From the NCBI RefSeq assembly GCF_003086295.3, contig NC_092045.1, positions 22,294,890 to 22,358,889 on the forward strand: a stretch of DNA of 64,000 bases, in the 5' to 3' direction. Position numbers and translations under genes: made by a program. The notes beneath the pieces were generated by a model. It was not told the origin of the DNA, ran no database searches, and worked only from the letters and a program-made list of their open reading frames with translations. The stretch's first letter is position 1. Each line of letters opens with the position of its first letter. The stretch is from Arachis hypogaea (Eukaryota; Streptophyta; Magnoliopsida; Fabales; Fabaceae). Positions 44,232-56,208 of this stretch are shown here, piece after piece.

Positions 44232-45356
44232 ATGGCATCCAAGGCCGGAGAAACCTCTAGAAAGAGGAAAGGGAAGGCAAAAGCCTCCACCTCCGAGTCA
44301 TGGGAGATGGAAAGATTCATCTCAAGGGTGCATCAAGACCACTTCTATGAAGTTGTGGCCTTGAAGAAGGCGATCCCCGAGGTCCCCTTCAAACTCAAAA
44401 AGAGTGAATATCCGGAGATCCGACATGAGATCCGAAGAAGAGGTTGGGAAGTTCTTACCAACCCCATTCAACAAGTCAGAATCTTGATGGTTCAAGAGTT
44501 CTATGCCAATGCATGGATCACCAAGAACCATGATCAAAGTATGAACCCGGACCCAAAGAATTGGCTTACTATGGTTCGGGGGAAATACTTGGATTTTAGT
44601 CCGAAAAATGTAAGGTTGGCATTCAACTTGCCCATGATACAAGGAGATGAACACCCTTACACTAGAAGGGTCAACTTTGATCAAAGGTTGGACCAAGTCC
44701 TCACAGTCATTTGTGAAGAGGGCGCCCAATGGAAGAGAGATTCAAGAGGAAAGCCGGTTCAATTGAGAAGGCATGACCTCAAACCCGTGGCTAGGGGATG
44801 GTTGGAGTTTATCCAACGCTCAATCATTCCCACTAGCAACCGGTCCGAAGTTACTATAGACCGGGCTATCATGATTCATAGCATCATGATTGGAGAAGAA
44901 ATAGAAGTTCATGAGGTGATATCCCAAGAACTTTATAAGGTGGCGGACAAGTCCTCTACCTTGGCAAGGTTAGCCTTTCTTCATCTCATTTGTCACCTCT
45001 GTTATTCAGTTGGAGTTGACATAGAGGGAGACATCCCCATTGATGAGGACAAGCCCATCACTAAGAAGAGGATGGAGCAAACAAGAGACCCCTCTCATCA
45101 TCAAATCCCTGAGATGCCTCAAGGGATGCACTTTCCTCCACAAAACTATTGGGAGCAACTAAACACCTCCCTAGGAGAATTGAGTTCCAACATGGGACAA
45201 CTAAGGGTGGAGCACCAAGAACATTCCATCCTCCTCCATGAAATTAGAGAAGATCAAAGAATCATGAGAGAGGAGCAACAAAGACAAGGAAGAGACATTG
45301 AGGAGCTCAAGCACTCCATAGGATCTTCAAGAGGAAGAACAAGCCGCCATCACTAA
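44232..45356 (+). CDS. ORF2 protein, 374 aa, intact copy; function unknown
   Basis: Start ATGGCATCCAAGGCC, 38 bp after the AAGTTTGGTGT box; stop TAA at 45356. Residues 1-22 are basic and Ser/Thr-rich (RKRKGKAK). Residues ~25-260 form one block with VQEFYANAWIT, MVRGKYLDFSPKNVRLAFNLP and IMIHSIMIGEEIEVHEVI, matching what I remember of the 'putative plant transposon protein' domain. Residues ~300-365 are heptad-like and rich in Glu, Gln and Arg (EIREDQRIMREEQQRQ), likely coiled coil; the end is SRHH. No signal peptide, membrane helix or catalytic motif. It lies downstream of gag-protease where Athila elements keep an env-like ORF. A DNA or RNA packaging role is possible but unproven. Confidence 0.82.
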   Translation: MASKAGETSRKRKGKAKASTSESWEMERFISRVHQDHFYEVVALKKAIPEVPFKLKKSEYPEIRHEIRRRGWEVLTNPIQQVRILMVQEFYANAWITKNHDQSMNPDPKNWLTMVRGKYLDFSPKNVRLAFNLPMIQGDEHPYTRRVNFDQRLDQVLTVICEEGAQWKRDSRGKPVQLRRHDLKPVARGWLEFIQRSIIPTSNRSEVTIDRAIMIHSIMIGEEIEVHEVISQELYKVADKSSTLARLAFLHLICHLCYSVGVDIEGDIPIDEDKPITKKRMEQTRDPSHHQIPEMPQGMHFPPQNYWEQLNTSLGELSSNMGQLRVEHQEHSILLHEIREDQRIMREEQQRQGRDIEELKHSIGSSRGRTSRHH

Positions 45357-46258
45357 GGTGGACCCGTTCTTTAATTTCCTTGTTCTTTATTTTTCTGTTT
45401 TTCGAATTTTAGTGCTTATGTTTATCTATGTTTGTGTCTTGTGATCATTAGTGTCTTAGTGTCTATGCCTTAAAGTTATGAATGTCCTATGAATCCATCA
45501 CCTCTCTTGAATGAAAAATGTTCTTAATTGAAAAAGAGAAGAATTGCATGAATTTTGAATTTTATAACAGTTTAATTATTTTGATGTGGTGGCATTACTT
45601 TTGTTTTCTGAATGTATGCTTAAACAGTGCATATGTCTTTTGAATTTGTGGTTCATGAATGTTGGCTCTTGAAAGAATGATGAAAAAGGAGACATGTTAC
45701 TAAGGATCTGAAAAATCATAAAAATGATTCTTGAAGCAAGAAAAAGCAGTGAATACAAAAAAATATTCGAAAAAAGAGAGAAAGAAAAAGAAAGAGAAAA
45801 AGAAAGAAATAAAGTTGTGATCCAAGGCAAAAAGAGTGTGCTTAAGAACCCTGGACACCTCTAACTGGGGACTCTAGCAAAGCTGAGTCACAATCTGAAA
45901 AGGTTCACCCAATTATGTGTCTGTGGCATGTATGTATCCCGTGGTAATACTGGAAGACAGAGTGCTTTGGGCCACGGCCAAGACTCAATAAGTAGCTGTG
46001 TTCAAGAATCATCATACTTAACTAGGAGAATCAATGACACTATCTGGATTCTGAGTTCCTAAAGAAGCCAATCATTCTGAATTTCAAAGGATAGAGTGAG
46101 ATGCCAAAACTGTTCAGAGGCAAAAAGCTAAAAGCCCCGCTCATCTAATTAATACTGATCTTCATAGATGTTTTTGGAATTCATTGCATATTCTCTTCTT
46201 TTTATCTTATTTGATTTTCAGTTGCTTGGGGACAAGCAACAATTTAAGTTTGGTGTTG
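45357..46258 (+). other. 3' spacer of internal 2
   Basis: As 28907-29830 with a shorter GAAA microsatellite (45775-45810); hairpin at 46224-46237 and AAGTTTGGTGT just before LTR3. Confidence 0.65.
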
Positions 46259-47837
46259 TGATGAGCGGATAATTTGTACGCTTTTTGGCATTGTTTTTAG
46301 TATGTTTTTAGTATGATCTAGTTAGTTTTTAGTATATTTTTATTAGTTTTTAGTTAAAATTCACTTTTCTGGACTTTACTATGAGTTTGTGTGTTTTTCT
46401 GTGATTTCAGGTATTTTCTGGCTGAAATTGAGGGACCTGAGAAAAAATCTGATTCAGAGACTAAAAAGGACTGCAGATGCTGTTGGATTCTGACCTTCCT
46501 GCACTCGAAGTAGATTTTCTGGAGCTACAGAAGCCCAATTGGTGCGCTCTCAACGGCGTTGGAAAGTAGACATCCTGGGCTTTCCAGCAATATATCATAG
46601 TCTATACTTTTCCCAAGATTTGATGGCCCAAACTGGCGTTCAAAGTCACCTTCAGAATTCCCAGCGTTAAACGCCGGAACTGGCACAAGGATGGGAGTTA
46701 AACGCCCAAACTGGCACCAAAGCTGGCGTTTAACTCCAAGAAGAGTCTCTACACGAAAATTCTTCAATGCTCAGCCCAAGAACACACCAAGTGGGCCCGG
46801 AAGTGGATTTTTATGTCATTTACTCATCTCTGTAAACCCTAGGCTACTAGTTCTCTATATATAGGACCTTTTACTATTGTATTTTCATCTTCTGATCTTT
46901 GGAATCTTTTGATCTTTAGATCTTTTGATCATTCGGAGGCTGGCCTCACGGCCATGCCTAGACCTTGTTCTTATGTATTTTCAACGGTGGAGTTTCTACA
47001 CACCATAGATTAAGGTGTGGAGCTCTGCTGTACCTCGAGTATTAATGCAATTACTATTGTTCTTCTATTCAATTCCGCTTGTTCTTGTTCTAAGATATCA
47101 CTTGTTCTTCAACTTGATGAATGTGATGATCCGTGACACTCATCATCATTCTCACCTATGAACGTGTGCCTGACAACCACCTCCGTTCTACCTTAGATTG
47201 GGTGGATATCTCTTGGATTCTCTAACCGGAATCTTCGTGGTATAAGCTAGAACTGATGGCGGCATTCAAGAGAATCCGGAAGGTCTAAACCTTGTCTGTG
47301 GTATTCTGAGTAGGATTCGATGATTGAATGACTGTGACGAGCTTCAAACTCCTGAGGGTGGGGCGTTAGTGACAGACGCAAAAGAATCACTGGATTCTAT
47401 TTCGGCCTGATTGAGAACCGACAGATGGATAGCCGTGCCGTGACAGGGTGCGTTGAACATTTCCACTGAGAGGATAGGAGGTAGCCACTGACAACGGTGA
47501 AACCCTTGCATACAGCTTGCCATGGAAAGGAGTAAGAAGGATTGGGTGAAGACAGTAGGAAAGCAGAGAGATGGAAGGGACAAGCATCTTCATACGCTTA
47601 TCTGAAATTCCCACCAAAGAATTACATAAGTATCTCTATCTTTATTTTTATGTTTTATTCATCATTCATAACCATTTGAGTTTGCCTGACTAAGATTTAC
47701 AAGGTGACCATAGCTTGCTTCATACCAACAATCTCTGTGGGATCGACCCTTACTCGCGTAAGGTTTATTACTTGGACGACCCAGTACACTTGCTGGTTAG
47801 TTGTGCGAAGTTGTAGTGATCACAATTTCGTCCACCA
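46259..47837 (+). repeat. LTR3 of tandem array
   Basis: 1,579 bp, ends TCCACCA, followed by AGCAA (47838-47842), matching 21465-21469. TATA at 46856-46863. Confidence 0.93.
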
Positions 47838-47842
47838 AGCAA

Positions 47843-48798
47843 CCAATCTCATCAATCACAATTTAAACCAACTTCAACAAAATCAATCAATAAATAAAAA
47901 TTCTCAGCCTTCTCAAACAGTTCCAAAACCAAATCATTCCACAATATAAATATCTATAAACCAAATTTCCAATGCAACTCATTTCTCAATATAAATATAC
48001 CAATCGAATTCCCAAATCAAGCTTTCATTAACTATCACAACGCCAACTCAATCAATCAAGAATTCAATCAAGTAAATAATAACATTCTTTCAAAATAACT
48101 TAGTCAAACCATAAGACTTGCATAATCACCAAAAATATATTTTTCCATCAATATCGATTTATAAAATTCTTGAAAATAAAATGAGTATAAGGAAAGCGCC
48201 CCTACCTCACTCGTGATTCAACTATGCGACAAAAACTCCGTTTTCTCTCGACTCGCAACAGCGACAACCATAATCATAGCTCCATATCGCTCTCGCGACA
48301 ACAATCGCAACTCCAATTGCAACATGCAACAACCGAAACTCCATATCTCTCTCTATCCGCGGGATGCCTCCCTCACGGCAGACTTGGCTCGCCAGTGGCT
48401 AGGCAGCAGCTTGAATGGCAACCCAGAGCTGGCAACTACAACTCCTTCTCATGCATCCTCTTCCCTGCCCTGTCTAGCGACGATGGAGGCTCCGTGATGA
48501 CTACAAGGCGCGGCAACTGGGCAACACTGGCTCCAACGGCTGCGAGGACCTCCTTCCTCTTCCTCTCTTCGATCACGTTGCTCCTTCTCTCCACAACGGA
48601 AATGAGCTCCCCATGTGTGAAAATTCGGCGGCGGCAAGGCCTCCCCATCCCTTCCTTCTTCTCCGTTCAACTTTCTCTTCCTTCTTTTCTCTTCCCTTTC
48701 TTTCTTTCTTATTTTCGTGTGTGTGTGTGAAACACAGGTGAAGTGAGTGTTGTGAGGGAGTGTGCGGCGGTGAAGAGTAAGGGAGTACGGGTGTTATG
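47843..48798 (-). repeat. LTR-like fragment, second half
   Basis: Resumes the sequence cut at 21464. It ends at GGGTGTTATG, which on the minus strand is close to the expected start TGTAACACCC. Together the halves are about 1.27 kb. The GC-rich part (48200-48790) encodes no credible protein. No matching target duplication was found at the outer ends (TAAAA, TTAGA), so the right border is uncertain. Confidence 0.45.
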
Positions 48799-49845
48799 TT
48801 AGAGTTAAAGTTAGGATTTGGGTAGTTTAGGTAATTTTTATAAAATTAGGGATAATAGAGTAATTGAAAACTAATTTTAATTCAACACTCATATTTATAA
48901 AAATACTATTTAATTATTAACTTACAAATTATTTTTAAATAGATACTCTAATTCAATAATTAGAGATAATCAAACTAATTTTTTTTGAAATTATAAAATA
49001 AAGTTCAAAATCTAGTTATTCAATTAAAGCATATAAACTCCTTGTTATTTTTCAAGCACTAAAAATTTAAATCAATTATAAGAAAGTATTCAATATAAAA
49101 ATCTTCAAAAATATATTCTTGAATAAATAAAATAAATAATAAATAATTTATTATTTAATTTTCAAAAATCTCTTACACAAAATATATACAATAGCAAGTT
49201 TGATTCGATCATGTCGCCTATGGTTTTGAAAATTTCGAGGGATATGTTAAAAATTTGGTGTACTTAAAAATGAGGTTCATATTAAATCATTATTATGTGT
49301 CCAATTTTGGTTCTCTTCGAGCCTCAGAACACTTAGTTGAGGAAATATAAATCAGGTTAGGACAAGGTTTATTGATTTCATTTTCACTAGCGATTCTCAA
49401 TCTGATTGAACATGTGAGATGTTCAAAGCATATGTAATTCAATATCTTTAGTACAACTACGTTGCTTTAATTTAAATGTTAAAAGCAAGTAACAAACCTA
49501 TTCTTTTTTGTATGACTTTCTCCAGAGCTTCCAACTCAATCAACCTCCTCTGTGGCCTGTGAAAATGTTGCTCACAATAAAATTTGTCACTCCTTGAAAT
49601 CATCCTTCATCTACAATAATTTGAACCAGGCTACAATAAGATACATAATTAAATAATTTATCAAAAGTCTAAAAACCAATGAAGAGATTAGACTATAATT
49701 TTAAGCTACTTGAATGTTTAGGAAATAAGATTCTAAATTTATAGTAAGCACAAACAAACAAAGAAACTTAAGTAATAGAAAATTAGAAATTTAAAATCGT
49801 TAGAGGAAAAATGTGAAAAGATGTAAAAAGACCTAAGTGGCACTG
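48799..49845. other. AT-rich sequence, nothing recognised
   Basis: Strongly AT-rich to about 49200. The 49500-49630 region reads on the minus strand as a possible short exon (LIELEALEKV-like), but I cannot name it. Confidence 0.35.
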
Positions 49846-49995
49846 GTGGATGGACTTGGCCATGCCGGACTTGAAGACAAGAATATGGAGGCGGCGCTCG
49901 AGGAAGTTCTCGACGATGAGAGAGAGGATGTAATCGAGCTTGTTTTGCATCTTGTCGAGGAGGTCATTACGGAACATCCTCAGAGGCTTGGGCAT
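49846..49995 (-). pseudogene. RPS9: 40S ribosomal protein uS4 (RPS9) fragment
   Basis: About 49 codons on the minus strand matching the uS4 core: [26 protein letters not shown] and [12 protein letters not shown]. In uS4 this block lies in the middle of a ~195-residue protein. It starts at an ATG preceded by unrelated sequence and stops matching after SIH, where ARVLIRQ is expected. Neither the N-terminal nor the RNA-binding C-terminal part was found nearby. Fragment of a decayed gene or a captured exon. Confidence 0.8.
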
Positions 49996-51309
49996 TGCGA
50001 CTAGATCTAGAGAGGCGATTAACCACAGCGACAACGGCAGCGGCGACGGTGAGGCGAGTTCTCTCTCCTCTCTGAATCTCTCTGTTTCATTCTTCTCTTA
50101 GATCTCTTCAGCCAACGGTACTGAATCTACGCCCAAACCGTGCTCTAAGTGCTTAACATCTGCTGGAACAAAAGCAAAACAGGTGGCAGAACCTGCCGGG
50201 GAAGACGATGTAGCAGTGACGCCGCATGGATTTGACGCGCCATAATGAGAGGGAACTAGCCTTGCGCTTCATAGCTCCAGCATGGTGGCGTGTTAATGTA
50301 GGCTCGGATGCGGATGAGTCGGTGGTAGTAGAAGGAGTTGAAAATGTAGCATCGCAGTATTTCTCTTTTATTGGAATTAAAAAATTCTGTTTAGGATTTT
50401 AGAGTTTCACTATTCTTATTGTTTCGGTGTATTCGTTTTGTTTGGGTGGGAGTTTTAATCATGCGTAAATAACAGGAGTTTGTCGATAATTATGGAAGGG
50501 AGTTTGATAGATTGTCATAAATAAATTATTTTATGAAAATTTTTAAAAACTTTAATTAAAAAACTTTTACAAATAAGTAAATATCTTTTAGTGAATTTGT
50601 TGTTAGCCTATAAATTATTGGATATATAATATAGGATTCAAACTTATGATACTTATAATAAGAGAATTGACTATTCGACCAAACTAAATTAGTTTGTAAA
50701 ATTGATTGTTTTGTCAAATCTTAATTAGGTCTATTTAAATCAAATATAATGTGCAGGTGAAACTATATATCTCTTCTTATGGGACATCATCACAACGTCG
50801 ATTATAATTATATAATAATGTTCTCAAGCAAATTATTGAACAAATTAAATATTAATTCCTAATTTAAAAAACCTTAACGACCGCAGTCGATTAAAATAGT
50901 TTTAGAAAGAAATAAAAAATAAATAAAAAATAAAAAAACCACGTGCAAAATTGACATGAAATAAAATGCAAAGAACCTTAGTCTATGCAACTAATAATAA
51001 TATACAAATTGCTAAGATGCTGCCCCTTTAGTCCCACCAAATACTATCCAAGCCTGAAGCGACAAAACTTGGTGGCCACTATGATTCCTACGCTCATAAA
51101 TTTTCTGGCGTAGAGCTATAGATATAAAAAACAAAGTGAAATTTGTGCACCGTGCCAAAATCATCTCTTGTCATATATTTTTTTTCGAAGATGTGTTTGG
51201 CATGAGAGGAGAATTTTAATGTAATTTATAAATTGATAGATGAAAAAAAGAAAAGGAGAGAACTACGTAAGAATATAACTAATGGGGATTAAGACTATGT
51301 TTAATTTTG
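49996..51309. other. Intergenic, unassigned
   Basis: 50000-50400 is more GC-rich, with CT-rich stretches that look like a decayed gene 5' region, but no protein is recognised. The rest is AT-rich. Confidence 0.35.
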
Positions 51310-52320
51310 TGTTTTTATTTTTTTAATTTTTTATAATCTTTTTGTTTATAAAATTTTGTAGGAATGTAGAAAAGTAAATATGGATTTTCATGGATTAAGG
51401 CACATTTTAATATTTTAATGAGTCATGTGTATAAATTAATATCAAGTTTGTTAGTTATTTTTATCTTTTTGTCATTTGAATAATTTTTTTGGTAGTAGTG
51501 ACTGTCAGGTGGCACGTTATTTATTATGGTGGTTATGTGTTGCGTGAGCTAGATTTAATAAATAAAAATTAAATGTTAAAGTGAAATATTTTTAATTTTT
51601 TTTCATGTGAGTTTATACTGAAAATTTGTAAACCCTAACATATCAAAATGTTACAATTTCAACGAAAAAAGAACATATTCCAAACTTGTGCAAGTGCTGA
51701 AGAATAGGAAGAAGAAGTTCGACTACAACAACGACAAGTGTCTGCATGAACTTGACGTAATAGTGTTTGTGTTTGCGACGAAGTAGAGCTCAAGAAAATT
51801 GTTTCTTCGTTATTTGTTATGGGAGGTATGTGATTTCATATTCGGTTTATGATGATGAATGTTATGTAATTTATGTGAAATGTTCTCAAATTCATGAATA
51901 TAGAAGGTTGAATCAAGGTGTTATTATTTCATTTAGATTGATGATATTGTTGATGTTAAAAAAAATAAAATACTCAGGAGAAGAATGAAAAAAGCAAATG
52001 GAAGTATGTAAAAAAAAATGGAAGGATGAAAAAGAGATGAAGAAGATGATGCAGATAATTGATGGAATTAATAAAAAATTAAAGAGTATTAGAAAATGGG
52101 AACACACAATACACATAGCCACCACGATAAATGACGTGCTATCTGGCAGCCAGTGACGAAAAGATAGAAATGATTAACAGAGCTTGATTTTAGTGTGTAT
52201 ACATAACTCATTAAAATATTAGAGAGTACATTAATCTATCATGTAAAAATCTATATGTAATTTTATCTATTCTTCTAAAAATTTTGTGAAAACAAAAAAA
52301 AAGTAAAAATAATAAACTTT
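51310..52320. mobile_element. Long-TIR DNA element (Mutator-like or MITE)
   Basis: About 51310-51545 and 52107-52320 are inverted copies of each other. For example TATTTTAATGAGTCATGTGT is matched by the complement of ACATAACTCATTAAAATA, and GTGGCACGTTATTTATTATG by the complement of the GATAAATGACGTGCTATC region. The ~560-bp interior has one short frame and no transposase. Outer ends and target duplication could not be fixed by eye. Confidence 0.65.
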
Positions 52321-52652
52321 AGTATCAGAAAACACTTAAAATGAAAATAAGAAATGAAAAGCACAAATAAAAGAAAGTCTTAAGGAAGCGCATAAGACTG
52401 CACATTTACAAGAACAATGGCATGAGTCAAAGCCCTAAACTCATCAAGACTAAATCTAAAAAAAAAGTTAATAACAATAATAATGAATTCGGGCGATCTA
52501 GTGTACAGATCAAGTTTCATACAGATTTACAGATATTTTCTTTGGTTGCATCTCTTCTTGACATGTGTTGCTGTCTTTTGCAAAATGGTGCAGGGGATCA
52601 ACAGAAAGTGGACACTCATGAGAATGGTTAGCTGAGCCGAGATGTTAGGTTG
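52321..52652. other. Unassigned flank; short ORF not recognised
   Basis: A 69-residue frame (52422-52631) with KTKSKKKVNNNNN is open but matches nothing I know. Confidence 0.3.
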
Positions 52653-52657
52653 CACAA

Positions 52658-55600
52658 TGTAACCACCCTACCACATGAGGCCTGAGATTTCTCATTCCTC
52701 ATTACGTTCGCCGACATACATATGTTTAAATATATATGCGGCATAGGTAATAAGTTAAAATTATAATCCGTGGCGCTAAAATTTTTTAGCTTTTCCAAAT
52801 GATAAGTTTTGGGTAATTAATTAATTACCGTTATAATCAAATTTCCTTTATTTTATTATTTTATTAAGTTCACTAGATAATAAATTAGCATAGGAATAAT
52901 TCTAGATGCATCATCAATCAACAATTGGTACATGATCACAACTTTTATTCTTAACCCAAAATACTCTTACCATAGGATAAATCAAACTAATGCTTTAGTC
53001 ATTCTTATGAAAAACCCTAAGATCAACTAAACCATTAGTTCACCTAAGCCAATTATAATTAAACCATGATTAGAAGCAACAATGTCACTCTTCTCTTTTT
53101 CATTATTGTCACGGATAGCACCTCTTTCCCTTCTCAAACCATGATTTCATCTCATGGTTAACTAATCTAGTGGATGCTTAGTCATTAAACTCAAGTACAT
53201 GTGTTGCTTATTCACCAACATCAGCCACGGAACACATATGCAAACTTACACCCGTTCTTCACTACATTATCCTCACCCCACTTATTCATTTGCTCACACA
53301 AAATCTGCAAAATGGAAGAGAAAAAGAGTGAAGACCGCAGTGACCCAGGAAACACGGTTGGCTTGCCATCTTACTCTTCACTTCAATTTCGGTAGGAGCT
53401 TGAAGAATGTAGCCCTCCTCTTCCTCCATCAACCCTTGTAGCATTGAAATTCTTTATTAGGTAAGCTAGGCTTGGCTCCCCTTCTCTTCTATCCAATTCG
53501 GTTTCACCATTATTGAACAATTCAGCCTTGCTTTTTCTTCTAGTTTGTGAAGCTCAAGGGAATTTCCTCTAGTGTCTCTATTCCACTGAACCATTCGGTC
53601 AGAGAAGGTGAGAGTTGCATCTCCTCTTTTCTGGTGGTCAGGGTCGGCCCCAAGGCCCTAAAGGTAATGATGAATGAAATTAAATTATGATGTATTAGGT
53701 GTTGTAGCTGAGAAAGTGAGCTTAGGAGCAAAGCATATCAATTTTCGACATCACCAAGTAAGGGTTAGGATAATTAGATTGTTAATTTTGTGGTTGTGCC
53801 TGTGATGAGAATTGATGAAGTATTATATGCTTGATTGATGATAAATATGGTTCTAGTATGTGTTTGATTGATGGATAGGGTATATGAATTGATATGTTTG
53901 GCATAATGCTGAAAGGTGAAAGCTTTACTTTGTTTAGGTACTTGAAATTGTGAAAATTGTCGAGTATGGATTTTTGTATTATGTTGGCTGTGAAAGCAAC
54001 CCTACATAACTGAAGTAAAGTCAAAAATGTGATTTTGGAAGGGATATAAGTTCAAATGTGAGTTATGGTATGTAAGGTTGTTGAAAAGGTCCAAGGAAGA
54101 ATTTTCTACATAATTGACAGTGGAATAAACTAGTTTCTGGGAGCAGACCAGACCCTATTTTTGAATGAAACTATTTTTTACGAAACTTTAATGTGTTATG
54201 AGTGTCTCATAAAAAATTCAAAATTTATTGATGAGTGGTTTGGAAGAAACGAATTTTTAAAGATTTATGAATTCTGCAGGAAATTCTGTTTCTCTACTGT
54301 AGAAGCACCAACTTCCAACCCACTTAATTTACAATTCTGAAGATTTTTTGAGCTGAAACCAATAGTTGTTTCAAGCCTTGTGTCCAAAATCTTCAGTTTA
54401 AATTTCGTCTCAAAATTCTTTTTAATCAATTAGATATGTAGCAAAAAGTTTGAGTTGCTCGCTGGATTTTGAAAACAGATTTTTAAAAGGTAGGGCTGTG
54501 TTGTTTTAATCTCATAACTTTTTTGTGTGGTATGATAATGATCTGGAATGAGATTTTGTGGAAAACTGGAAGAGTCTTGCTTAAGGTCATAAATTTTTAA
54601 AAGCATTGGGTGAAAATTAGATTTTTAAGGCATTTTACAAATTTACCACCTTGCTGTTTTTCTACAATTTTAAAAAAAATCGTGATAGCATCTTTTTAAA
54701 AGAGATAGTATAAGTTTAAACTAGGATTAGATTACCTCAATACCAAGTTTTGGATTTTAAAACAGTAGTATTAATACAGCCAAGAAAAGTTTAAGGATAA
54801 TTGGTGATGCGGATGTATGTATAATTAGGCAGTGATGCGGAGGCACGTTTTATAATATTGGTGATGTGGAGGTAATAAAGGAAGAGGAAAATAGAAACTC
54901 ATATGTAAAAGGGGTAACTGTAACAAATAACGATTTGAGAAAAGTATATATTGAATGGGCCTTATGCCAAACTGCTAATGCCAAAGTGCCTGCCTAACGG
55001 ATAGCCTAAGATTGCTAATGCGGGAATGTTCAGCTAACTGATAGCACTGCTTCTTATTGTGATGCACGTTAAAATGTTATTATAAGGAGGCCTAACTGAC
55101 ACAGTAAAGGAACCATAATAGGGATTCACTCTGAGTAACGTCGGGTTGCGGGTAGACAACCGACGTATGAGCTCATGACCTGTACTAGAAACAGGCATGC
55201 ATCATCTTGTTTGCACATATAAACTTCCTGTGAATTGTTTATTGCCATTTCCTAATTGTCTGTACTATCTACTTGTTGAATGTATATTTGTACCCTGTAT
55301 CTTTATGTTTGTTCTTTTTCTATTTCACAACAACTTAGAGACAAAGACCCTAGGTTCCTCGTTTACCTTGCAGAGAACTCTAGGTTCTCACCCTTCTTTT
55401 CTTTTTTTCTCCCCCTCCCCAGATGGAATTAGAAGAGGAGTCCATTGAGTTTCGAGTTTCAGTATATCACCCATGTTTCGATCCTGGCATGCCGTACGTG
55501 TTCACTCTAGCTGAAGACCATTCCGGAGATTGACCTGGCTGACTTTTTACTCCTTTTGACGATTAGTAGTATTAATTTCCCCTCGCTTTTGTAGTACTTT

Positions 55601-55999
55601 TAAAGGGATATTATCTCTTAGTAGTTGATTCCAGTTTAGGAAACCTGTATGAGGGTTGGGACTGACTTCCTCTTTTGCATCTGTATATAAAACTTGGAGT
55701 AGTACTCGGCTTTTGATTGATGACATGTATCTATAAGCTTAACTCATGTGTATATTTGTATATATGTATATATGTTATTTTCTGTTACCATGTATTTATC
55801 TGTGACATATCTTTAAGAACTAACTTTGTGAGCAACTAAATGATATTTCACGATTAATGGTTTATTCATGCTAAGCCGATAAAGGCTTTTATTAATATTT
55901 GTTTACAAAATCTGAGTTTATAGATAAGTATATTCTTACGACGAGTAACACCTGAACGTTTGGCATTGGTCATGATGAGTCGAATGTTGGAGTGTTACA
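52658..55999 (+). repeat. 5' LTR of Tekay/Del-type element
   Basis: 3,342 bp, TGTAACCACCC to GTGTTACA. Offset of 4,682 to the 3' LTR holds over at least the first 1.1 kb. Frames inside are not credible genes. Confidence 0.88.
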
Positions 56000-56002
56000 A
56001 GT

Positions 56003-56014
56003 TGGTATCAAAGC
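56003..56014 (+). other. Primer binding site, initiator tRNA-Met type
   Basis: TTGGTATCAAAGCAG, 2-3 bp after the LTR; the canonical form has TGGTATCAGAGC, so one base has changed. Confidence 0.8.
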
Positions 56015-56208
56015 AGTTCATCCTTTGAGCCTTGGGATGGACTGTCTATGCGTCTTTGTGTATTCTGAATCTTTTATACCATGAAGTTAGGATATTTTTG
56101 TAATATATTTTGCATGAAGGTCTCTAAACATCCATTGTAGTAAACTTAATTTTGATATATGAAGGTTGATCACCTTAGTATTGATTATTGAGTATTGATA
56201 GGACTCAA

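Larger units (their letters stand above)
21470..47837 (+). mobile_element. Three-LTR tandem Athila-like array with nested insertion
   Basis: LTR1 (21470-23046), internal 1 (23047-29830), LTR2 (29831-31406), internal 2 (31407-46258), LTR3 (46259-47837), with AGCAA on both sides. Removing the 8,056-bp nested element plus 5 bp makes internal 2 almost the same length as internal 1 (6,791 against 6,784 bp). gag and ORF2 keep one offset (8,389 bp) between the copies. The middle LTR has no target duplication of its own. This is the expected product of unequal recombination between LTRs, or of integration of a tandem cDNA. Neither internal region contains reverse transcriptase or integrase. Confidence 0.9.

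Noticed and set aside
48224..48730. 168-residue frame in a GC-rich region
   Set aside because: Low-complexity Ser/Leu-rich reading of an LTR-like segment with overlapping frames in several phases; nothing recognised.
52422..52631. Small protein-coding gene
   Set aside because: Lysine/asparagine low-complexity start, no recognisable domain and no supporting gene structure; left as unassigned sequence.
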